From the NCBI GenBank assembly GCA_021736965.1, contig JAIPEV010000007.1, positions 1 through 19,210 of the forward strand: DNA of 19,210 nucleotides, written 5' to 3'. The position numbers were made by a program, and so were the translations under genes. This DNA is from Halanaerobiales bacterium. GTDB taxonomy: Bacteria; Bacillota; Halanaerobiia; Halanaerobiales; M55B127. Below the pieces are notes generated by a model. That model did not search any database. It saw only the letters and a list, made by a program, of their open reading frames with translations, and was not told the origin of the DNA. This document shows positions 7,810 through 13,399 of this stretch, one piece after another. Position 1 is the stretch's first letter. Every line of letters begins with the position of its first letter.

Positions 7810-7838
7810 AGTATAGCAATCATTTATTGTTTAGTCAA
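7810..7838 (-). promoter_or_regulatory. Sigma-A type promoter for rnpB
   Basis: On the minus strand TTGACT (7833-7838) and TATACT (7810-7815) are spaced by exactly 17 bases. The predicted start, near 7803-7805, lies about ten bases before the P1 helix, so little or no 5' trimming of the RNA would be needed. The -35 element is only about 20 bases past the nif3 stop codon. Confidence 0.85.
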
Positions 7839-7859
7839 GCTCATTTAGAAGGTGAAATT

Positions 7860-8975
7860 TTATAAGTCAATCCAAGGATTAGTATTAGTTTCAGACTTAA
7901 TAATATCTACTTCATAGTTTTCTTTACTGCAGAGTTCTTCAAGATAGTCTGCTATTAAATCAATAAAAATTATCTCTGTATTAAAATGGTTTGCATCTAT
8001 TAAGTTTAAACCATAGTCTTGAGCTAACTGTGCCTCATGAAACTTAATATCACCAGTAATAAATAAGTCAGCACCTTGAGTTTTGGCTGTCGATATATAG
8101 TCTGTTCCTGCCCCACTGCAAATAGCAACTTTTTTTATCTCACTATCTAAATCTCCACTAACTTTAAGGTTAGTAATATTTAGCTTTTGTTTGACTATTT
8201 CACAATAATCTTTTAAAACCATGGACTCCTTTAAGTTACCAATACGACCAATTCCTTTATATTTTGATTGCAAAGGTAATTGATAGATATCATAAGCAAC
8301 TTCTTGATAAGGATGGGTCTTTAACATTTGTTTTATTACATTATCAATCTTGCTTTCTTTTACAATGGTTTCTATCTTAATCTCTTTTACATGTTCTGTA
8401 CTTCCCTTTTTCCCAAGGTAAGGATCTGTATTTTCTCCCGGTTTAAAAGTACCTTCTCCTGTTATATTAAAAGAGGTATTACTATAATTACCAATATTGC
8501 CCGCTCCTTTATCAAAAAGTGCTTGTCTAAGCTTATCAGCATCTTTTTCAGGAACATAAACTGCTAATTTATATACTTTATACTCTTTTTCTTTTGACAA
8601 AAGTTCAGTATTTTCTATCAACAAGAGCCTGGTCAGATAATCATTTAATCCACCGTCTGCTATATCCATGTTTGTATGGGTTGAATAAATTGCAATATTA
8701 TTTTTAATTGCCTTTATTATTATTTTGCCTGTCTTTGTTTGATCATGAATAGACTTTAAAGAATTAAAAATTAAGGGATGATGAGATATTATCATATCAA
8801 TTTTTTTATTAATAGCTTCATCTAAGACAGCAAGGTTTAAATCCATAGTAACCATTATCTTGTTTACATTTAAGTTGTATTCGCCAACCTGAAGTCCACT
8901 ATTGTCCCAATCAAGAGCATCCGTATTAGGAGCAAGTTTGCTAATCTTTGCTATTACCTTTTGCATATTAATCAT
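7860..8975 (-). CDS. yqfO: Nif3-like dinuclear metal centre protein (YqfO family)
   Basis: Widely conserved Nif3/YqfO (GTP cyclohydrolase 1 type 2 homologue) family; the physiological function is not firmly known. Metal-site residues are visible: His65-His66 in ISHHPLIF, His100 and Asp104 in THTNMDIADGG, and His330 and Glu334 in NHFNTEIIF. The 371-residue length is that of the long form, with the extra PII-like domain between the halves; the stretch KTHPYQEVAYDIYQL is typical of it. An ATG 15 bases upstream (8988-8990) is also in frame, but it has no ribosome binding site and overlaps GAGGGGTG, which is well placed for the chosen ATG at 8973-8975. The gene follows a tRNA terminator with no clear promoter of its own, so it may depend on read-through. 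Nif3 often lies after rpoD in Firmicutes. Confidence 0.92.
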   Translation of the reverse strand: MINMQKVIAKISKLAPNTDALDWDNSGLQVGEYNLNVNKIMVTMDLNLAVLDEAINKKIDMIISHHPLIFNSLKSIHDQTKTGKIIIKAIKNNIAIYSTHTNMDIADGGLNDYLTRLLLIENTELLSKEKEYKVYKLAVYVPEKDADKLRQALFDKGAGNIGNYSNTSFNITGEGTFKPGENTDPYLGKKGSTEHVKEIKIETIVKESKIDNVIKQMLKTHPYQEVAYDIYQLPLQSKYKGIGRIGNLKESMVLKDYCEIVKQKLNITNLKVSGDLDSEIKKVAICSGAGTDYISTAKTQGADLFITGDIKFHEAQLAQDYGLNLIDANHFNTEIIFIDLIADYLEELCSKENYEVDIIKSETNTNPWIDL

Positions 8976-9000
8976 AGTTACACCCCTCATCTAGTGATAT

Positions 9001-9036
9001 AAAATAAAAAACCTTGTCCAAATTAAAGAACAAGGT
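9001..9036 (-). terminator. Rho-independent terminator after the tRNA gene
   Basis: In the transcript ACCTTGT and ACAAGGT (9030-9036 and 9011-9017) form a 7-bp stem with a 12-base loop. It is followed directly by a run of Ts, then ATTTTAT, a typical intrinsic terminator. It lies 11 bases after the tRNA CCA end and just before nif3. Confidence 0.85.
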
Positions 9037-9047
9037 GTAATTACTTT

Positions 9048-9124
9048 TGGTGGGCCTACTAGGATTCGAACCTAGGACTAACCGGTTATGAGCCGGTTGC
9101 TCTGACCAGCTGAGCTATAGGCCC
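9048..9124 (-). tRNA. tRNA with CAU anticodon, probably tRNA-Ile2 (lysidine type)
   Basis: A complete 77-base cloverleaf with encoded CCA: acceptor GGGCCTA/TAGGCCC, D-arm GCTC/GAGC, anticodon stem ACCGG/CCGGT with loop CTCATAA, T-arm CTAGG/CCTAG with TTCGAAT, discriminator A. The anticodon CAT is at 9088-9090. A CAU anticodon can be elongator Met, initiator Met or AUA-reading Ile. The first acceptor pair is a normal G-C, which argues against an initiator. The C4-G69 and C5-G68 acceptor pairs are positive determinants for the lysidine synthetase TilS in E. coli, and the anticodon arm resembles tRNA-Ile(CAU), so I favour Ile2 over elongator Met. Confidence 0.93.
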
Positions 9125-9173
9125 TCTTAATTTATTTATATAACTTTTATGCAAATTTCTTAACACAAAAGTA

Positions 9174-9202
9174 ATTATATGATAGAAAACTTAACAGGTC
9201 AA
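9174..9202 (-). promoter_or_regulatory. Sigma-A type promoter for the tRNA gene
   Basis: TTGACC (9197-9202) and a perfect TATAAT (9174-9179) on the minus strand are spaced by 17 bases. Transcription would start near 9167, giving a roughly 43-base 5' leader for RNase P to remove. The rest of the 162-base gap after rpoD holds several AT-rich inverted repeats (one AAAGTCA/TGACTTT pair touches the -35), but I see no clean rpoD terminator. Confidence 0.8.
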
Positions 9203-9286
9203 AGTCAAATAAGACCTTGTAGTATGACTTTAGATAAATTATCTTATTATTGCTACTTAATAATCTGAAATACTCTCTAATGCTCA

Positions 9287-10369
9287 CTAACTCAAATAAT
9301 CTTTTAGTTTCTTACTACGACTAGGATGTCTTAGTTTTCTAAGTGCCTTAGCTTCTATTTGTCTAATTCTTTCTCTTGTTACTCCAAATTCCTTCCCTAC
9401 TTCTTCTAAGGTTCTAGGTCTTCCATCTTCAATTCCAAATCTTAACTCTAATACTCTTTTTTCCCTTGATGTCAAAGTGTCTAATACATTATCTAGTTGA
9501 TCTCTTAATAACATATATGAAGCAGCTGAAGCTGGAGCAGGTGCATCTTCATCTTCTATGAAATCTCCAAGATGACTGTCTTCTTCTTCTCCAATAGGAG
9601 TCTCTAATGATACTGGTTCTTGTGCTATCTTTTTAATCTCTCTTACTTTATCAGCACTCATATCCATCTCCTCACCAATCTCTTCTGGTGTAGGTTCTCT
9701 ACCCTTTTCTTGTAATAGTTGGCGGGAGACTCTAATTAATTTATTTATAGTTTCAACCATATGAACAGGTATTCGTATTGTTCTAGCTTGATCAGCAATA
9801 GAGCGTGTTATAGCCTGTCTAATCCACCAGGTTGCATACGTACTAAACTTATACCCCTTTGTATAGTCAAACTTCTCTACGGCCTTCATCAGACCCATAT
9901 TTCCCTCTTGAATTAAATCTAAAAACAGCATTCCTCGACCTACATATTTTTTGGCTATACTTACCACTAATCTTAAGTTGGCCTCAACTAACTGTCTTTT
10001 TGCTTCTAAATCTCCTTGTTCCATTCTTTTAGCTAAATCTACTTCTTCTTCTGCAGTCAATAGATCAACCTTACCAATTTCTTTTAGATACATACGCACA
10101 GGATCATCTATACCTACACCTTGAGGAATACTCAAGTCAAGTTCATCATCTTCATCATCATCTTCTTTATCATCTCGATCATCATCAATAATATCTATAT
10201 CCATCTCTGTAAATATATCATAGATTTCTTCTATTTCTTCAGAATCTAAATCAACATCTTCTAAAGCATCCATGATCTCTTCATATTTTAATTCGCCATC
10301 TTTTTTACCTTTTTTAATCAGAACTTTTACCTGTTTAATATTTTCGGGTTTTACTTCTTCTTTAGCCAT
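9287..10369 (-). CDS. rpoD: RNA polymerase primary sigma factor (sigma-70/SigA)
   Basis: Directs RNA polymerase to housekeeping promoters. The 360-residue protein has region 1.1 (about 8-60), then a run almost wholly of Asp and Glu (about 61-77), then region 1.2 (DPVRMYLKEIGKVDLL, 89-104). Region 2 includes RLVVSIAKKYVGRGMLFLDL and the -10-reading stretch KFSTYATWWIRQAI (174-187), followed by region 3. Region 4 carries the helix-turn-helix LEEVGKEFGVTRERIRQIEAK (321-341), which reads the -35 element. It lacks the large non-conserved insert of proteobacterial RpoD, as in Firmicutes SigA. The ATG has AAGGAGG upstream, and the gene lies 16 bases after dnaG, the classic dnaG-rpoD pair. The promoters seen in this window match its expected TTGACA/TATAAT preference. 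Confidence 0.98.
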   Translation of the reverse strand: MAKEEVKPENIKQVKVLIKKGKKDGELKYEEIMDALEDVDLDSEEIEEIYDIFTEMDIDIIDDDRDDKEDDDEDDELDLSIPQGVGIDDPVRMYLKEIGKVDLLTAEEEVDLAKRMEQGDLEAKRQLVEANLRLVVSIAKKYVGRGMLFLDLIQEGNMGLMKAVEKFDYTKGYKFSTYATWWIRQAITRSIADQARTIRIPVHMVETINKLIRVSRQLLQEKGREPTPEEIGEEMDMSADKVREIKKIAQEPVSLETPIGEEEDSHLGDFIEDEDAPAPASAASYMLLRDQLDNVLDTLTSREKRVLELRFGIEDGRPRTLEEVGKEFGVTRERIRQIEAKALRKLRHPSRSKKLKDYLS

Positions 10370-10385
10370 ATATACTACCTCCTTC

Positions 10386-12134
10386 CTAAATCTGTAATAT
10401 ACTGTGGTAATCTTTTAGTAATTTATTAGTACGTTTTAAGTCTAACTTAAAACCTTCTAATTCTTCATAAATATCCTTTTTTACACCATTTTTATACTCT
10501 TCAATTATCAAATCTTTTATTGCTTTAAACTTACCATCACTAACTTCTTGATTCTCTCTAACTGTTAAGATCATAAAGTAATCTTTTAATTTACTATCCT
10601 TTATTTCCTCTTCGATATTAGTATTTACTATATCTTTACCTTTATTTAAAACAAATTGGTATGCTTTTTTATAAAGACCATCTAGATAGTCAGGTTTGAT
10701 CTTATCTTTTATTTGATTTATCCTTGCAGGATTATCTATTAGGACCTTTATAAGTAAATCATAATGATTTAAATCTTTCAAATCTTTTTTCGAACCCTTA
10801 TCTTGTATTCTATTATTATTCTCTTTTTCCTGCTTATTTTTTTGATTAAATGAAATTAATGCCTTTTGCATAGCATTTTTATCAATATTTAAGATCTCAG
10901 CAGCCTTATTTAGATAGATATCCTGTTCAATTGGATCTTCTATTTGTGATAATACTTTCAAAACTTTTTTAGATCGATTAATCCTCTCGTTTATATTAAA
11001 AGTGTTTTTATCCTTTAAAATATTACGAATTCTATACTCTATTAAGTTATATGAACTTTCCATCAACTTTTTAAATTGATTAATACCCTCGTTTTTAATG
11101 AAGTCATCCGGATCTGCATCTTCTGGAAGTTTAACAACTTTTACATTAAGTCCTTCTTTTTTAAATATCTTTAGCCCTTTTAAAGTAGCCTGTTCTCCAG
11201 CAAAGTCTGGGTCAAAAGCAGTATATACATTATCGACATACCTTTTAATCAGTATTGCCTGTTGGTCTGTAAGAGCTGTACCTAAAGAAGCAACCGCATT
11301 ATCTATACCATATTTATGAGCAGTGATTACATCTGTATATCCTTCCATAATTACAGCACTGTTTGTTTTTCTAAAACCTTTCTTTGCCCAGTTTATACCA
11401 TAGAGATTTTTGCTCTTATGAAAGATTAATGTTTCAGGTGAATTATAGTACTTAGGAGGATTAGACTCCTGGTCCATACTTCTTCCTCCAAAAGCAATAA
11501 CTTCACCCTGTGTGTTAAATATTGGAAACATAATCCGATCTCTAAACTTATCATAGTAGTTATCATTTTTATGACCTACTAAACCAGATTCTAACATAAT
11601 ATCTTCTTTGAAGCCTCTATTTGATAAAAAATTATAGAGCCCATGCCAACTATCAGGTGCATAACCAAGATGATATCTCTCTATATCTTTTTCATTATAG
11701 CCTCTTTTTTCCAAATATTTAAATGCTTGATTTCCAATCTTTTTATTTAATAGTAAGTAATTATAATACTTTGCAGCAAGATCATGAATTTTGAATACTT
11801 CTTCTCTTTTTTTATTATACTTTTTCGAATATCCCTTACTGTCAGGGAGTTCCATATTGACTTTTCTCGCTAATATTTTTAAACTTTCTATAAATGTTAT
11901 ATTTTCAATTTCCATTATAAAATTAAAAATGTCTCCACCTTTTCCACAACCAAAACAATAATAAAATTGGTTGTTTGGATTTACTGTAAAAGATGGAGTA
12001 TTTTCTTGATGAAAAGGACATAACCCTTGATAGTTTTTACCTGTTTTTTTTAACTGTACGTATTCAGAAACCACCTCTACAATATCATTTCTATCTTTTA
12101 CAATTTCACTAAACTGTTCATCATTATTTTTCAT
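10386..12134 (-). CDS. dnaG: DNA primase DnaG
   Basis: Makes RNA primers for DNA replication at the fork together with the DnaB-type helicase. The N-terminal zinc-binding domain has Cys39, His42, Cys60 and Cys63 (CPFHQENTPSF and YYCFGCGKGGD). The catalytic core has the RNA-polymerase basic motif region (YYNSPET, FHKSKNLYG) and the TOPRIM domain, with Glu264 in IMEGYTDV and the Asp308/Asp310 pair in FDPDFAGEQA. The C-terminal helicase-interacting region (from about 440) is Lys/Asn-rich and poorly conserved. I use the ATG at 12132-12134 (582 residues): AGGA lies about nine bases upstream, whereas an ATG nine bases earlier touches that AGGA with no spacing. The gene is 16 bases ahead of rpoD. 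Confidence 0.97.
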   Translation of the reverse strand: MKNNDEQFSEIVKDRNDIVEVVSEYVQLKKTGKNYQGLCPFHQENTPSFTVNPNNQFYYCFGCGKGGDIFNFIMEIENITFIESLKILARKVNMELPDSKGYSKKYNKKREEVFKIHDLAAKYYNYLLLNKKIGNQAFKYLEKRGYNEKDIERYHLGYAPDSWHGLYNFLSNRGFKEDIMLESGLVGHKNDNYYDKFRDRIMFPIFNTQGEVIAFGGRSMDQESNPPKYYNSPETLIFHKSKNLYGINWAKKGFRKTNSAVIMEGYTDVITAHKYGIDNAVASLGTALTDQQAILIKRYVDNVYTAFDPDFAGEQATLKGLKIFKKEGLNVKVVKLPEDADPDDFIKNEGINQFKKLMESSYNLIEYRIRNILKDKNTFNINERINRSKKVLKVLSQIEDPIEQDIYLNKAAEILNIDKNAMQKALISFNQKNKQEKENNNRIQDKGSKKDLKDLNHYDLLIKVLIDNPARINQIKDKIKPDYLDGLYKKAYQFVLNKGKDIVNTNIEEEIKDSKLKDYFMILTVRENQEVSDGKFKAIKDLIIEEYKNGVKKDIYEELEGFKLDLKRTNKLLKDYHSILQI

Positions 12135-12172
12135 AGTTATCATTCCTGCTATTTATATTATTCTTTATCAGT

Positions 12173-12216
12173 AAAAAAAATCCTTCATTATAGATTATAT
12201 ATAAGTCACATAATGA
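12173..12216 (-). terminator. Possible attenuator/terminator in the dnaG leader
   Basis: In the minus-strand transcript TCATTAT and ATAATGA (12210-12216 and 12185-12191) can pair as a 7-bp AT-rich stem with an 18-base loop. After AGGA comes a run of eight Ts (12173-12180). It could partly end transcripts from dgt before dnaG. The stem is weak, and a TATAAT inside the same stretch could instead be a -10 element, though I find no good -35 partner. Confidence 0.35.
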
Positions 12217-12241
12217 TTTATTCAGGAGCAGATGATAAATT

Positions 12242-12253
12242 CCTGCTTAAATA
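12242..12253. repeat. Short intergenic repeat (copy 1 of 2 exact)
   Basis: CCTGCTTAAATA on the plus strand (TATTTAAGCAGG on the gene strand) lies 28 bases beyond the dgt stop. The same 12 bases occur beyond the glyS stop at 16286-16297. A close variant, TAAATAGCAGGAAT on the gene strand (12142-12155), covers the ribosome binding site of dnaG. Confidence 0.5.
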
Positions 12254-12280
12254 TCAAATTTTAAATATTAAAAATAATAA

Positions 12281-13288
12281 TTAATCTACATACCAAGGTT
12301 TAGGAATAAATAAATCTTTCCCAACTTTAATTGCATATCGATCTGACATTCCTGCTATATAATCAATTATAATCTGTTCTGTGGTAAAGTCACTTTCTTT
12401 TAATCTAAATTGATCTGGAATCTGTTCAGTATTATTCATATAATATTTAAAAAGTAGCTGGAGCAATTTAATCGCTTTACTTTCTTCTTTTTTTGCTAAA
12501 GAACCAAAGTAAATGTTTTCAAATAAATACTTTCTTAATTTTCTTGTTGCATTATATACCTCTTTGCTTCGTGATATATCAGACTTACCCATACTCATAT
12601 TAATCATATCTCTAACCATTGTATCAATTCTTTTAGAATGATTTTTACCCAGAGTATTTATTGCATCTTGAGGAAGGTCATCAATAGAGATCAAATCAGC
12701 CCTTATTGCATCATCAATATCATGGTTTATATATGCAATTCGATCAGATATTCTTACAATTTTACCCTCTAAAGTCTTAGGTTCATTATCACCTGTATGG
12801 TTTAATATTCCATCTCTTACTTCATCAGTTAAATTTAAACCAGGTATCTCTTCTTTTCTTTTTTCTAAATAATTTACAACTCTTAAGCTTTGTTTATTAT
12901 GTTCAAACTTTGTTGAACATACTTCACTTAAAGCCTCTTCTCCCGCATGTCCAAAAGGGGTATGACCCAAGTCATGACCCAAAGAAATTGCTTCAGTTAG
13001 ATCTTCATTAAGCCTTAAACTTCTAGCAATTGTACGTGCAATTTGTGAGACCTCTAAGGTATGAGTTAATCTTGTTCGGTAATGATCACCTTCTGGAGCA
13101 ATAAAAACTTGAGTCTTGTGTTTAAGCCTTCTAAATGCTTTGGAATGAATAATACGGTCCCTATCACGTTGATAACAAGTTCTAAACTCACATTTTTTTT
13201 CTTGATATCTTCTACCATTACTATCTATGCTAAAATTAGCATATTTTGATAGTTCACGTAATTCTTTTTCTTCAGTAAACTTTCTCAT
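12281..13288 (-). CDS. dgt: dGTP triphosphohydrolase-like HD-domain protein
   Basis: HD-superfamily deoxynucleoside triphosphate triphosphohydrolase of the Dgt type, which splits dNTPs into the deoxynucleoside and triphosphate. The metal-binding set is intact: His76 in RLTHTLEVSQIAR, His105-Asp106 in GHDLGHTPFGHAGE, and Asp182 in ISDRIAYINHDIDDAI. At 335 residues it is the short form found in Firmicutes (E. coli Dgt is 505), for which the exact substrate range varies. The N-terminal RDRDRIIHSKAFRRLKHKTQVF block (41-62) is also typical. The ATG has AGGAG upstream. It lies between ppdK and dnaG, an order often seen in clostridia, and is preceded by a strong hairpin, so it may have reduced read-through from ppdK. 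A 137-base gap separates it from dnaG. Confidence 0.94.
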   Translation of the reverse strand: MRKFTEEKELRELSKYANFSIDSNGRRYQEKKCEFRTCYQRDRDRIIHSKAFRRLKHKTQVFIAPEGDHYRTRLTHTLEVSQIARTIARSLRLNEDLTEAISLGHDLGHTPFGHAGEEALSEVCSTKFEHNKQSLRVVNYLEKRKEEIPGLNLTDEVRDGILNHTGDNEPKTLEGKIVRISDRIAYINHDIDDAIRADLISIDDLPQDAINTLGKNHSKRIDTMVRDMINMSMGKSDISRSKEVYNATRKLRKYLFENIYFGSLAKKEESKAIKLLQLLFKYYMNNTEQIPDQFRLKESDFTTEQIIIDYIAGMSDRYAIKVGKDLFIPKPWYVD

Positions 13289-13305
13289 TTTTTTAACTCC
13301 TAACC

Positions 13306-13352
13306 GATAAAATTAATAAGAGAGAACCCATATATAAGCTATGGGCTCTCCC
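13306..13352 (-). terminator. Rho-independent terminator between ppdK and dgt
   Basis: The transcript can pair GGGAGAGCCCATA with TATGGGTTCTCTC (13340-13352 with 13320-13332), 13 bp including two G-U pairs, around a seven-base loop. It is followed by TTATTAATTTTAT. The stem is strong; the U-tract is interrupted, so some read-through into dgt is likely. It is the most GC-rich hairpin outside the RNA genes. Confidence 0.7.
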
Positions 13353-13370
13353 TTTATAACATCAATTAAT

Positions 13371-13399
13371 ATAGAATAATAAAGATGTAATTATTCTAT
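13371..13399 (-). other. AT-rich stem-loop at the ppdK stop codon
   Basis: ATAGAATAAT and ATTATTCTAT form a perfect 10-bp inverted repeat around a nine-base loop. It begins at the last base of the ppdK stop codon and lies about 18 bases ahead of the GC-rich terminator hairpin. It could block 3' exonucleases and so stabilise the abundant ppdK message. Confidence 0.6.

Noticed and set aside
7666..7848. 60-codon plus-strand open frame
   Set aside because: It is antisense to the RNase P RNA and its promoter; the frame is a by-product of that conserved RNA sequence.
8976..9030. Possible promoter for nif3 (TGGACA near 9018) overlapping the tRNA terminator
   Set aside because: No acceptable -10 hexamer occurs at 16-18 bases spacing, and the sequence is already explained by the terminator stem and T-run.
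9210..9286. Terminator after rpoD
   Set aside because: Several short AT-rich inverted repeats exist, but none has both a stable stem and a following T-run.
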